In this document: in pieces, positions 8,448 through 17,203 of the stretch
Position numbering within the stretch: position 1 is the first letter of the stretch
How the letters are laid out: every line of letters starts with the position of its first letter
Source: Alcaligenes parafaecalis
Lineage (GTDB): Bacteria > Pseudomonadota > Gammaproteobacteria > Burkholderiales > Burkholderiaceae_B
DNA: 64,000 nt
Assembly (NCBI RefSeq): GCF_026344135.1
Contig: NZ_JAPKNA010000004.1
Span: forward strand, 1-64,000
Direction of reading: 5' to 3'
Translations under genes and position numbers: made by a program
The notes under the pieces: model-generated
Told to the model about the DNA's origin: nothing
What the model saw: only the letters and a program-made list of their open reading frames with translations
The model's database searches: none

Positions 8448-8600
8448 ATCGAAACCTTGATGCCCTTGCCTGAAGCGGTCGTCCGGTCTCGATACCGTCC
8501 CAGCCCAGCCTGTCGATATTGACCGCAAGAATCGGAGTGCTTGCGATGAAAGACCAGCGTATTCTGGCTTCGTACTTAATGTTGTCAGGACTTTTGCCTC

Positions 8601-9668
8601 ATGACTGCGAACCGTGCTTACGAAACTGACGATCAACGCTGGGCAGCCGTGCAAGCGCGAGATCCCGCTGCCGACGGCCTGTTCGTCTATGCGGTACGTA
8701 CCACCGGCGTGTACTGCCAGCCCAGTTCGACAACCCGGCTTCCCAAGCGCGAGAACGTCGAGTTTTTCAATTCGCCCCAGGACGCTGAAGCAGCGGGCTA
8801 CCGTTACAGCCGTCGCGCCCATGGCGATCAGACCAGTGCCGCAGCCGAACGGGCCGCAATCGTAGCGCGCGCCTGCCGCCTGATCGAGACCTCGGAGACG
8901 CAACCATCGCTGGACAAGCTGGCCGCCGAGGTGGGCAAGAGCCCCTTTCATTTTCATCGACTGTTCAAGGCTGAAACCGGCCTGACGCCCAAGGCATACA
9001 GCTCGGCCTACCGGGCTCGCAGACTGCGCGAGGAACTGAGCAGCAGGCCGGATACCTCCATCACGAATGCGATTTACGACAGTGGATTCAACTCCAACAG
9101 CCGGTTTTACGAAGCCTCTGAACAGTTGTTGGGCATGCGTGCACGCGACTACCGGGCCGGTGGTGCCGGTGCGATTATCCGTTTCGCGGTGGGCCAGTGT
9201 TCGCTGGGAGCAATTCTGGTCGCCCAGAGCCAACGCGGCATCTGCGCCATTTTGCTGGGCGAGGATCCCGATCAACTGGTTCGCGACCTGCAGGATCAGT
9301 TTCCCAAAGCCGAAATCATCGGCTGCGACGGTGATTTCGAGCAATTGATCGCCCGAGTCGTAGGCTTTATCGAAAGCCCCTCAATTGGCTTGCACCTGCC
9401 GCTGGATGTGCAAGGCACAGCTTTCCAGGAACGTGTCTGGCGTGCGCTGTGCGAGATCCCGCCAGGGACCACCGTCAGCTACACCGAGATAGCTGAGCGC
9501 ATAGGTTCACCCAAAGCGGTGCGCGCCGTGGCCCAGGCCTGCGCCAACAACCACATTGCCGTGGCCATCCCATGCCACCGCGTCGTGCGGCGTGATGGCG
9601 ATCTGGCCGGCTACCGCTGGGGTATAGACCGCAAACGTGAACTGCTACGCCGTGAAGTGCAAGACTGA
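8601..9668 (+). CDS. ada: Ada-type regulator / O6-methylguanine-DNA methyltransferase with degenerate zinc site
   Basis: A 355-residue protein with the three Ada parts: N-terminal Ada zinc domain (about 1-75), AraC-type helix-turn-helix region (about 85-180) and C-terminal O6-alkylguanine transferase with the PCHRV active site, acceptor Cys325. The C-terminal enzyme looks intact, so removal of methyl groups from O6-methylguanine is expected. The N-terminal domain keeps the methyl-acceptor Cys39 (Cys38 in E. coli), but the other three zinc ligands are replaced: PSC has become PSS (Ser43), and PCKRC has become YSRRA (Ser and Ala). Zinc binding and methylphosphotriester sensing should therefore be lost or changed. 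The cells may use it as a constitutive repair protein or as a regulator with another signal. Confidence 0.87.
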   Translation: MTANRAYETDDQRWAAVQARDPAADGLFVYAVRTTGVYCQPSSTTRLPKRENVEFFNSPQDAEAAGYRYSRRAHGDQTSAAAERAAIVARACRLIETSETQPSLDKLAAEVGKSPFHFHRLFKAETGLTPKAYSSAYRARRLREELSSRPDTSITNAIYDSGFNSNSRFYEASEQLLGMRARDYRAGGAGAIIRFAVGQCSLGAILVAQSQRGICAILLGEDPDQLVRDLQDQFPKAEIIGCDGDFEQLIARVVGFIESPSIGLHLPLDVQGTAFQERVWRALCEIPPGTTVSYTEIAERIGSPKAVRAVAQACANNHIAVAIPCHRVVRRDGDLAGYRWGIDRKRELLRREVQD

Positions 9669-9784
9669 TGATCGGCGGGCTGCACAATCGTCAAGACTGG
9701 GTTTGAGGGCAAGAAACGGAGTTCGCCATCAAGCCAGGACAAATACGATGTGAGTTCTCAAAGAAACCGCAGGAGATTTCACTC

Positions 9785-10534
9785 ATGGCTTTGCTTGATG
9801 GAAAGGTTGCCCTAATTACCGGCGCATCCTCCGGTATTGGACGCGCCATGGCCTTGATGTTTGCCGAGCACGGGGCAGCCATTGTCCTGACGGCAAGGCG
9901 CAGTGCCCTGCTTGACGAGGTCGCCAAGGAGATCCGGCAGCTTGGTGGCCGTGCTGAGTGTGTGGCAGGGGACATTACACGAGATCAAACCCATGCGCAG
10001 GTGATAGAGCTCGCGACGGAAAGATTCGGAGGGCTGGATATTGCGATCAATAACGCCGGTATTGTCGGGGCCCTCAAGCCACTGGCCGAGCTGAGGCCAG
10101 AAGAATGGCAAACAACACTGGATACCAATCTTGGGGCGGCCTTTCTGGGTGCCCGCAGCCAGATTCCGGCCATGCTCAAACGCGGTGGCGGTTCGATTGT
10201 TTTCACGTCTAGCTTTGTGGGCACCAGTGTTGGCCTGCCCGGCATGAGTGCTTATGGCGCTTCCAAAGCGGCACTCATGGGATTGGTCAAAGGCATCACG
10301 GCGGACTACGCAGCTAAAGGCATACGGGCCAACGCCCTCTTACCTGGCGGAACCGATACAGACATCGCAGGGGATCAGAGCATCAAGGACTGGGCGGCGG
10401 GGCTGCACGCCATGAAGCGAATCGCCAAACCTGAAGAAATTGCGTCCGCTGCACTTTTTCTTGCCAGCCCCATGTCCAGTTTTGTGACCGGCTCCGCCCT
10501 GTTCGCGGATGGAGGCAATGCGGCCGTGAAATAA
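9785..10534 (+). CDS. Short-chain dehydrogenase/reductase (classical SDR)
   Basis: A 249-residue NAD(P)-dependent oxidoreductase. The cofactor motif TGASSGIGRA is near residues 13-22, NNAG near 90, and the catalytic Ser and YxxxK (YGASK) follow in the usual spacing; the C-terminal region ends in FADGGNAAVK. An Arg follows the first glycines and in the ARRSA segment, which leans to NADP(H). The ATG has AGGAGATTTC upstream. It stands alone between ada and the ccm operon. The substrate cannot be told; the SDR family includes many ketoacyl reductase-like members of unknown role. Confidence 0.85.
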   Translation: MALLDGKVALITGASSGIGRAMALMFAEHGAAIVLTARRSALLDEVAKEIRQLGGRAECVAGDITRDQTHAQVIELATERFGGLDIAINNAGIVGALKPLAELRPEEWQTTLDTNLGAAFLGARSQIPAMLKRGGGSIVFTSSFVGTSVGLPGMSAYGASKAALMGLVKGITADYAAKGIRANALLPGGTDTDIAGDQSIKDWAAGLHAMKRIAKPEEIASAALFLASPMSSFVTGSALFADGGNAAVK

Positions 10535-10537
10535 GCA

Positions 10538-10571
10538 TGCGGTGTTTCCTGGCATCCAATGAAGCACCGCA
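10538..10571. terminator. Possible bidirectional terminator between SDR gene and ccdA
   Basis: TGCGGTGTTTC / GAAGCACCGCA pairs over 11 positions with one G-U, loop of 12 nt, in the 64-bp gap between two convergent genes. No U-tract is evident on either side, so the call is tentative. Confidence 0.4.
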
Positions 10572-10598
10572 CTAATGGCAGGCGAAGACTGAAGCGTA

Positions 10599-11336
10599 TT
10601 AGCCCAGTTGCCCTAACACCGGGAAGGTCTTGAGTACCCAAATAGCCAAACGCGCCAGCTCACCGGTTGCCATGGCCCAGCCCATCACAATCAATACCAG
10701 ACCCGCGCCCCAGCGCATATAACGCCCGACCTTCCTGATCTGTGTCATGCGCTGCAAAAACGGCGTCACAAAGCAGGCAGCCAGAATAAAAGGGACACCC
10801 AGGCCCAAGGCATAGACGGACAACAAAATACTGGCTTTGCCTGCACTGGCGGTACTGGCCCCCATCATCAGGATGCCAGCCAGAATCGGGCCAATGCAGG
10901 GTGTCCAGCCAAAACCAAAGGCCAACCCCATCACTGTTGCTCCGCCAGGGCCCGCCGCCTTGCCGGACTCAAAGCGGTAATAGCGTTGCAGGCTCATGGG
11001 CATGCGCAGCACCCCCATCACGCTCAGGCCTGCCAAGGCCACCATAATCCCGGCGGCAATATTGAGCTGATAGCGATAAGACAGCAGCATTTGCCCCAGA
11101 TAGGACAAGCTGGCTCCCAGAGCAATGAAAACCAGCGAAAAGCCCGCTACAAAGCAAACACTACGCCCCAACAAATGGCTGCGTTTGACTTCCGTATACG
11201 CCTGCCCATCCCCCGCCAGATAAGACAAATAGCCGGGGACCAGTGGCAAGACACACGGAGACAGAAACGACGCCATCCCCGCCAGAAATGCGGTTATCAG
11301 GGCAATCATGCCCAAATCCAAAGACACAATTTCCAT
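10599..11336 (-). CDS. ccdA: Cytochrome c biogenesis thiol-disulfide transporter CcdA
   Basis: Inner-membrane protein of 245 residues with about six membrane segments. It passes electrons from cytosolic thioredoxin across the membrane to periplasmic CcmG and CcmH, keeping apocytochrome cysteines reduced for heme attachment. The two redox cysteines sit in SPCVLP (Cys28) and TPCIGP (Cys147), the hallmark positions of the CcdA/DsbD transmembrane domain. The start ATG at 11336 comes 1 nt after the ccmI stop (TGATATG), which indicates coupling; a longer reading to 11393 overlaps ccmI and lacks a fitting N-terminus. Its place as last gene of a ccm operon is informative, as ccdA is often encoded elsewhere. 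Confidence 0.9.
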   Translation of the reverse strand: MEIVSLDLGMIALITAFLAGMASFLSPCVLPLVPGYLSYLAGDGQAYTEVKRSHLLGRSVCFVAGFSLVFIALGASLSYLGQMLLSYRYQLNIAAGIMVALAGLSVMGVLRMPMSLQRYYRFESGKAAGPGGATVMGLAFGFGWTPCIGPILAGILMMGASTASAGKASILLSVYALGLGVPFILAACFVTPFLQRMTQIRKVGRYMRWGAGLVLIVMGWAMATGELARLAIWVLKTFPVLGQLG

Positions 11337-11337
11337 A

Positions 11338-12213
11338 TCAGGGGGCCGTGGCAGGTTCCGGTGCGGCGTTGGCGGGCAGACGCATACGCTCACGCGCCAA
11401 TTGCAAACCCTGGTTGACGACCTTGGCTGTTTCGGAATCCGGCGGGAACTGTGCCAGCAAACGCTGCCAGTAGTCGATAGCAGCGGGGTACTGCTCTTTA
11501 TGCAAGGCAGCCGCTCCTGCCAACATCAGACCCAAAGGTTCTTCGGGATACAGCTCCAGCGAACGCTTGACCAGACGTCCAGGCAAACCATCCAGAGTGT
11601 CGACCCCGGCCAGGAGCATGGACTCCGCATATTCCGCCAAGGCGGTCGGGTCTCCGTCCACTACCGGCATGGCTTTGGCATAGGCTTCGGCCGCTTCCTG
11701 ATGACGACCATAGTAACGATGGGAGCGGGCCATCATCAGCCAAGCTCCAGGATCATCCGGGTTTTCTTTAAGGCGCTGCTCCAGGCGGGCCACCATGGCC
11801 TCAATATCTACGGGCTGTGCGTTAGCCTGTTGTTGCACGGCGGCTGGGTCCAGCATTACCGGGTTACCCAGATAAAAGTACAAGGCGATGGCAGCAACCG
11901 GAATACTGATCATCAAGGTCCAGGCCAACTTGGGCGCGCCTGCTTGTTGCACCGATTCCGTTTTCAGCCCCTCGTTCTCTTCCAGCACACGCTGGCGTAA
12001 ATCCATCTGCGCTTGCTCGAAGTCCTGTTCAGAGAGCACACCCGCCTGTTTGTCACGCTCAATTTCCTTAAGCTGCTCACGCAAAATCGCCAGATTGGCC
12101 TGCTTGTGTTCCACCACCCGCTGCAAAGCGGGTTTGCGCTTGACGCTCAACATCAAGTACGCCGCACACACCAGCACCAGCAGTCCAGCCACAATATAAA
12201 AAGCAATAGTCAC
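11338..12213 (-). CDS. ccmI: Cytochrome c biogenesis protein CcmI
   Basis: A 291-residue protein with a membrane segment at the N-terminus, a basic and coiled-coil-prone stretch (KRKPALQRVVEHKQANLAILREQLKEIERD area), a second hydrophobic segment near residue 100 (WTLMISIPVAAIALYFYLG region), and a periplasmic TPR domain (about 130-270) that holds the C-terminus of apocytochrome c. The start is a GTG whose bases overlap the ccmH stop (GTGA). The C-terminus is Pro/Ala rich (PANAAPEPATAP). CcmH and CcmI are separate genes here, as in Pseudomonas and Rhodobacter, whereas E. coli fuses them. Confidence 0.88.
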   Translation of the reverse strand: MTIAFYIVAGLLVLVCAAYLMLSVKRKPALQRVVEHKQANLAILREQLKEIERDKQAGVLSEQDFEQAQMDLRQRVLEENEGLKTESVQQAGAPKLAWTLMISIPVAAIALYFYLGNPVMLDPAAVQQQANAQPVDIEAMVARLEQRLKENPDDPGAWLMMARSHRYYGRHQEAAEAYAKAMPVVDGDPTALAEYAESMLLAGVDTLDGLPGRLVKRSLELYPEEPLGLMLAGAAALHKEQYPAAIDYWQRLLAQFPPDSETAKVVNQGLQLARERMRLPANAAPEPATAP

Positions 12214-12683
12214 GATTGTTCATCCCGAGAAGAGCCCTGTAACAGAGCATCCGCTTGACGGCGCTGCTCATCAGTAAGAGCCGTTTCATTACCCGCACGG
12301 CGTCTACGGCGCAGGGTAAAGGCATAGACCAGAAAACCCGTCAGCAACAAGAGAGCTGGCCCGAACCAGAGCAACAAGGTGGTGGATTTGAAGGGTGGGC
12401 GATACAAGATGAAGTCGCCATAGCGATCCACCATATACGTCCGAATCTGGTCCGGGCTACGCCCCTGCCCCAGTTGCTCCATGATTTGATGGCGCAAATC
12501 CACGGCCAGCTCGGCACGCGAGGCCGCGATTGATTCGTTCTGGCACACCAGACAGCGCAGCTCGGCCGCTATTTCCAACATCACCGACTCCTGGGCACCC
12601 TGTGCTCCCGACTGGGCTTGAGCGGACGGGACGAGGAACCAGAAGCTGGCCGCCAAGGCGACCATCCATTGACGCATCATCAT
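12210..12683 (-). CDS. ccmH: Cytochrome c-type biogenesis protein CcmH
   Basis: A 157-residue periplasm-facing membrane-anchored thiol oxidoreductase. It has an N-terminal signal/anchor, the diagnostic LRCLVCQNESIA motif whose two cysteines reduce the apocytochrome CXXCH, and one C-terminal membrane segment followed by an Arg-rich tail (RRRRR). Three ATG codons stand in a row; the first, at 12683, overlaps the ccmG stop as ATGA and has GGAG 9 nt upstream, so it is preferred. A longer reading to 12890 lies inside ccmG in another frame. Confidence 0.9.
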   Translation of the reverse strand: MMMRQWMVALAASFWFLVPSAQAQSGAQGAQESVMLEIAAELRCLVCQNESIAASRAELAVDLRHQIMEQLGQGRSPDQIRTYMVDRYGDFILYRPPFKSTTLLLWFGPALLLLTGFLVYAFTLRRRRRAGNETALTDEQRRQADALLQGSSRDEQS

Positions 12684-13210
12684 GGCTGCTGCTCCAAACG
12701 ACGAATTAAGGGCAACAAGGTTTCCTCCATAGATTCGCGCGACACAGGACCTATGTGCTTGAAACGCACAATGCCCTGCTTGTCGATCACAAAGGTTTCC
12801 GGCACGCCGTACACACCAAAATCGATGCCCACGCGGCCATCCCTGTCCATAACAGAAACCTCGTAAGAGTTGCCATTGCGCAGCAACCACTCACGGCTTT
12901 CCTCGGGCACGTCCTTATAGTTCAAGCCCACCACCGGCACCTTGTGCTTGGTGGACAATTCCTTGATAAAAGGATGCTCAGTCAAACATGGGTAGCACCA
13001 GGAAGCCCAGACGTTCAGCAACCAGACACGGCCCTTCATTTGCTCGCCCGAAAAACTGGCTTCGGGATTGTGCAATTGAGGCAGGCTGAAAGCCGGAGCA
13101 GGCTTGTCAAGCAAAGGCGACGGTACTTCGCTGGGCTTCAGGGTCAAACCAATACCCAGAAAAACCAGCAGCAGTACAAAGCCGATCAAGGGAACGGTAA
13201 AGCGGTTCAT
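12680..13210 (-). CDS. ccmG: Thiol:disulfide interchange protein CcmG (DsbE)
   Basis: A 176-residue membrane-anchored periplasmic thioredoxin-like protein. One N-terminal membrane helix (about 7-24) precedes the domain, with the active site WCYPC at 71-75 in the acidic CcmG setting and the GVPETFVIDKQG segment carrying the cis-Pro loop. It receives electrons from CcdA and reduces disulfides in apocytochrome c or CcmH. It overlaps ccmF by 4 bp (ATGA) and ccmH by 4 bp. Confidence 0.92.
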   Translation of the reverse strand: MNRFTVPLIGFVLLLVFLGIGLTLKPSEVPSPLLDKPAPAFSLPQLHNPEASFSGEQMKGRVWLLNVWASWCYPCLTEHPFIKELSTKHKVPVVGLNYKDVPEESREWLLRNGNSYEVSVMDRDGRVGIDFGVYGVPETFVIDKQGIVRFKHIGPVSRESMEETLLPLIRRLEQQP

Positions 13211-15174
13211 GCCTGCACCTGCGTATCCAAAGTTTTGTTTTGTGCCGCAGTGCGAGTTTGTTTGGCACGGTAGCGTCGGTCACTAATAGCCAATCCGCCC
13301 CCGAAAGCCATCAACAAACAACCCAGCCAGATAAAGTCCACCAGAGGCTTGTAGTACAAACGCACGCTCCAGCCGCCCTGATCGAAGTTGTCCCCCAAAG
13401 CCACATAGATATGACGCAAGCCATTGGCATTGATGGCCGACTCTGTCATCGGCAAGGCCGAGGACAGATAGGTACGTTTTTCCGGGTACAAGGTGGAGAC
13501 GACTTTGCCATCCTGCAGCAGTTCTACCGTGCCACGTTCAGCAGAGTAGTTCGGGCCGGGCACAATGCGTACACCCTGGAAGCGAGCGTCATAAGCACCC
13601 ACTTGCGCGGTTTGGCCTGGCTTTAACAAGACATCGGTTTCCGTCTCGTAATGGCTGACCATGGTCACCCCCAACACAAAGACGGCCACCCCGATATGCG
13701 CCAGGTGCTGTCCCAGCCAGCTACGCGGCTGCGCAAACACACCCATACGGGTAGCGCGCACACGCTTGACCACATCAAACAGGCTACCCAGCACAATCCA
13801 GATCGCCAGGCCCGCCCCCAAGGCTGCCGTCCCCTGCCATTGACCATAAAGCAGAGGGACAGCCGCACCCAGCACCACGCTGAACACAATGACCAGCGCC
13901 AGTTGCCGCACCATATCCATCAAGCTGGCCCGCTTCCAGTTGGCCATGACACCAAAGACAATCAAGACCAGGGCCGGGATCATCAGGGGGACAAAAACCT
14001 TATTGAAATAAGGCGGGCCTACCGAAATCTTGCCCAGCCCTAGGGAGTCCATAATCAAGGGATACAAGGTGCCCAACAAAACCGTACCGGTAACCACTAC
14101 CAACAGGACGTTGTTCACCAGTAGCAAGGACTCGCGCGACACCACGGCAAATTGCCCACCTGCACCGACACGTGGAGCACGCCAGGCAAACAGGATCAGA
14201 GAGCTGCCGACGATGACTGCAAACAAGGCCAGAATAAAGACGCCACGGGCAGGATCAGTTGCGAAAGCGTGGACGGAAGTCAGAACCCCCGAACGCACCA
14301 GGAAGGCACCCAGAATAGACAGGGAGAAGGTGCTGATCGCCAGCAGAACCGTCCAGTTCTTGAAGCTGCCGCGTTTTTCAGTAACCGCCAAAGAGTGAAT
14401 CAAGGCCGTACCCGCCAGCCAAGGCACAAAAGACGAGTTCTCTACCGGGTCCCAGAACCACCAGCCCCCCCAACCCAGCTCGTAATAAGCCCACCAGCTA
14501 CCGACAGCGATACCCAAGGTCAGGAATAGCCAGGCAGAGGTTGTCCAAGGGCGGGACCAGCGCGCCCAACTGGCATCCAGACGACCGGCCAGCAAGGCGG
14601 CAATCGCAAAAGCAAAAGCGACCGAGAAACCCACATACCCCATATACAGCAAGGGCGGGTGAACAATCAGACCAATGTCCTGCAAGAGCGTGTTCAGATC
14701 CAGACCTTCTGCTGGCACCGGGAACATGCGTTCAAAGGGGTTGGAGCTGATCAGCACAAACAGCAGGAAACCGGCGGTGATCAGGCCCAACACGCCCAGC
14801 ACGCGAGCCAGCATGGCTTCAGGCAAGGAACGCGAATAGATACTGACGGCAAAGGCCCAGCCCGTTTGCATGAACATCCACAGCAACAGCGAACCTTCAT
14901 GCCCGCCCCACACCGCGGCGATGCGGTAGAACAAAGGCAGCTTGGTACTGGAGTTCTGCGCCACATAAGCCACAGAGAAATCAAAGCTGACAAAAGACCA
15001 GGCCAGACACAACAAGCTAAAGGCCACCAGGCCGAACTGCCAGCGTGCGGCCGGACGGGCAAACGCCATCCAGGCCAGATTGCCGCGCCAGGCACCGTAT
15101 AAAGCCACCACACCTTGCGCCAGCGCCAGCACAAAAGTCAGGATCAGGGCAAAGTGCCCAAGTTCCGGGATCAT
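13207..15174 (-). CDS. ccmF: Cytochrome c heme lyase subunit CcmF
   Basis: A 655-residue polytopic inner-membrane protein that, with CcmH and CcmI, attaches heme to apocytochrome c. The tryptophan-rich WWD heme-handling domain GWGGWWFWDPVENSS lies at about 234-248, with conserved His residues around it (GGHEGS near 91, VHPPLLY near 171). The length is the usual one (about 650). It overlaps ccmE and ccmG by 4 bp each. Confidence 0.95.
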   Translation of the reverse strand: MIPELGHFALILTFVLALAQGVVALYGAWRGNLAWMAFARPAARWQFGLVAFSLLCLAWSFVSFDFSVAYVAQNSSTKLPLFYRIAAVWGGHEGSLLLWMFMQTGWAFAVSIYSRSLPEAMLARVLGVLGLITAGFLLFVLISSNPFERMFPVPAEGLDLNTLLQDIGLIVHPPLLYMGYVGFSVAFAFAIAALLAGRLDASWARWSRPWTTSAWLFLTLGIAVGSWWAYYELGWGGWWFWDPVENSSFVPWLAGTALIHSLAVTEKRGSFKNWTVLLAISTFSLSILGAFLVRSGVLTSVHAFATDPARGVFILALFAVIVGSSLILFAWRAPRVGAGGQFAVVSRESLLLVNNVLLVVVTGTVLLGTLYPLIMDSLGLGKISVGPPYFNKVFVPLMIPALVLIVFGVMANWKRASLMDMVRQLALVIVFSVVLGAAVPLLYGQWQGTAALGAGLAIWIVLGSLFDVVKRVRATRMGVFAQPRSWLGQHLAHIGVAVFVLGVTMVSHYETETDVLLKPGQTAQVGAYDARFQGVRIVPGPNYSAERGTVELLQDGKVVSTLYPEKRTYLSSALPMTESAINANGLRHIYVALGDNFDQGGWSVRLYYKPLVDFIWLGCLLMAFGGGLAISDRRYRAKQTRTAAQNKTLDTQVQA

Positions 15175-15620
15175 GGCTGGGCTCCTTGTTTCGCGCGCTC
15201 GGCCTGCTCCATAGCGTGCATGGCTTCGGGCGGCATGTAATTTTCATCGTGCTTGGCCAGTACTTCTTCAGCCACAAAATGGCCCTTTTCATTCAAACGG
15301 CCTTGGGCGACCACGCCTTTCCCCTCTTGGAACAGGTCCGGCAAAATACCGGTGTAGCTAACGGGCACTTGCGCCGCACCGTCCGTCACCACAAAGTTCA
15401 CGGCCATACCTTGATCACCGCCACGGCGGATACTGTCCATCTGCACAATGCCGCCAACTCGGAAGGTTCGGTTCTCCGGGCTTTGTCCCTGGCTGACTTC
15501 GGTAGGGGTGAAAAAGAACACCAGGCTGCTTTGAAAAGCATTCAGGATCAGGGCGGTCGCTGCACCCAGCACCACTAAAGCCCCCAGAATCAGGGCCAGA
15601 CGATTCTGTCGCTTAGTCAT
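15171..15620 (-). CDS. ccmE: Heme chaperone CcmE
   Basis: A 149-residue periplasmic heme chaperone anchored by one N-terminal membrane segment (about 7-30). It binds heme covalently through the His of the LAKHDENY motif (His124, Tyr128) and hands it to CcmF. The middle part forms the OB-fold seen in the family. The start ATG at 15620 overlaps the end of ccmD by 8 bp; a longer reading to 15650 adds residues without homology. Confidence 0.94.
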   Translation of the reverse strand: MTKRQNRLALILGALVVLGAATALILNAFQSSLVFFFTPTEVSQGQSPENRTFRVGGIVQMDSIRRGGDQGMAVNFVVTDGAAQVPVSYTGILPDLFQEGKGVVAQGRLNEKGHFVAEEVLAKHDENYMPPEAMHAMEQAERAKQGAQP

Positions 15621-15798
15621 GACGGCTTTCTCCCAGAGCACGCTCATCACGCACCCGCTGCCAGGCCCTTGCCCGCCCTGCCCGGACGCTGAGCACTTCG
15701 CCCAGCATCAACACGGTACAGGCCAGCACCGAGCCCCACACATACACGGCATAGCCGCCCATAGCGAAAAAATCGCCCACACTCGACCAATGCATCAT
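15613..15798 (-). CDS. ccmD: Heme exporter protein CcmD
   Basis: A 61-residue single-span membrane protein (GGYAVYVWGSVLACTVLMLGE region) with a basic cytosolic tail, the standard CcmD form. It helps release holo-CcmE from the CcmABC complex. Two consecutive ATG codons are possible starts; the first shares a base with the ccmC stop (TGATG). Confidence 0.88.
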   Translation of the reverse strand: MMHWSSVGDFFAMGGYAVYVWGSVLACTVLMLGEVLSVRAGRARAWQRVRDERALGESRHD

Positions 15799-16529
15799 CA
15801 GCCCTCCGTCAAGTTGCGAACCCAGGCGGTATGCGCCTCACGTTCAAGAATCAAATTGCGCACCCGATACAGTGCGATGGCAATGCTGTAGCACCACATG
15901 GCCAAACTCATCAGCAACATGCCCGTCAACATGACGGTGGCCATGGACGGCGAGCTGGTCAGCGATACCGAAGCCCCCTGGTGCAAGGTGTTCCACCACT
16001 GCACCGAGAAATAGATAACAGGTACATTCACCACCCCGACCAGGGCCAGGATGGATGCGGCTTTATCCGCACGGCGCGGGTCATCAATCGCGCCCCGCAA
16101 GCCCATGAAACCCATGTACAAAAACAGCAGCAACAATTCGGAAGTCAGTCGGGCATCCCAGACCCACCAGGCCCCCCACATAGGCTTGCCCCACAGGGCT
16201 CCGGTGACCAGCGAGAGCACCGTACAGATCGCGCCAGTAGGAGCCAGCGCAGCGGCCATCATGGCAGCGGTACGACTGTTAAATACCAGGCAGAGCAAGG
16301 ACCAGAAGCCCATCGCCAAATAGATCAACATGGACATCCAGGACACGGGAACGTGCAGGAAAATGATGCGGTAGCCCTCGCCTTGCTGGGCATCAGTGGG
16401 GGCCAGAAAAAAACCCACATAAGCCCCCACAAGAAACAGCAGAAATGCCAGGATGGCAGCCCAAGGCACGATGCGTCCGGCCAGGACATAGAAGTTTTGA
16501 GGAGCGGCGTAGCGATACAAAAAGTTCAT
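15798..16529 (-). CDS. ccmC: Heme exporter protein CcmC
   Basis: A 243-residue six-span membrane protein. The WWD heme-binding domain WGAWWVWDARLTS is at about 118-130, flanked by conserved periplasmic His residues (LHVPVSW near 59 and NTLHQG near 180). It loads heme on CcmE. It lies 5 bp after ccmB. Confidence 0.95.
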   Translation of the reverse strand: MNFLYRYAAPQNFYVLAGRIVPWAAILAFLLFLVGAYVGFFLAPTDAQQGEGYRIIFLHVPVSWMSMLIYLAMGFWSLLCLVFNSRTAAMMAAALAPTGAICTVLSLVTGALWGKPMWGAWWVWDARLTSELLLLFLYMGFMGLRGAIDDPRRADKAASILALVGVVNVPVIYFSVQWWNTLHQGASVSLTSSPSMATVMLTGMLLMSLAMWCYSIAIALYRVRNLILEREAHTAWVRNLTEG

Positions 16530-16534
16530 GGAAT

Positions 16535-17203
16535 TTACTCAAGAGCAAGGCGCAACGCCGCTGCCGTAGCAGGTGGCGCAAAGAACAAAGCCAACAGTAA
16601 AAAAGCGGCCAGAACGGACAGATGCGCTTGCGCACCCAATCCGGCCTGAACCGCTTGCACCGCCCCCGCCCCGAAAACCAGCACGGGCACGTAAAAGGGC
16701 AAAATCAATAAAGCCAATAACACACCTGCCGAGCGTAGGCCCAGCACCAACGCTGCACCAATCGCGCCCAGCAAGGTCAGAACGGGCAGCCCCAGCGCTA
16801 AAGACAGCATCAGCACGCCCAGGCTGGACATGGGCAGACTGAATTGCAGCCCCAGAATCGGAGCCAGCAAAAGCAAAGGCACGCCGGTTAAAAAAGTATG
16901 CGCCAGCACTTTGCCCAAGACCCAAAGGCTAAGTGGCAGATGTGAAAACAGAACCTGTTCCAGCGCGCCGTCCTGTTCGTCCTGTTCAAACAAACGGCTT
17001 AGCGACAGCATGGTGGCCAGCAAGGCCGACACCCACAGCACGCCAGGAGCCATCTTGGACAAGAGGGCCGCATCGGCTCCGACGCCCAAAGGGAACAGGC
17101 TGCACACCACCAGAAAGAAAACCAGAGGAATCAGAACATCACCGGGGCGACGCATCGCCAAGCGCCACTCGCGTTTCATCAAGGCGGCAAAGAGACTCAA
17201 CAT
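16535..17203 (-). CDS. ccmB: Heme exporter ABC permease CcmB
   Basis: A 222-residue permease with about six membrane segments. The N-terminal KREWRLAMRRPGDVLIPLVFF and the cytosolic FEQDEQDGALEQ stretch are typical of CcmB. The start ATG at 17203 overlaps the ccmA end by 7 bp; the family N-terminus supports it over a longer reading to 17242. Confidence 0.93.
   Translation of the reverse strand: MLSLFAALMKREWRLAMRRPGDVLIPLVFFLVVCSLFPLGVGADAALLSKMAPGVLWVSALLATMLSLSRLFEQDEQDGALEQVLFSHLPLSLWVLGKVLAHTFLTGVPLLLLAPILGLQFSLPMSSLGVLMLSLALGLPVLTLLGAIGAALVLGLRSAGVLLALLILPFYVPVLVFGAGAVQAVQAGLGAQAHLSVLAAFLLLALFFAPPATAAALRLALE

Noticed and set aside
8524..8545. CGCAAG-N10-CTTGCG inverted repeat before ada as an Ada operator
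   Set aside because: It does not contain the AAT-N6-GCAA arrangement of known Ada boxes, and the symmetry is short enough to occur by chance.
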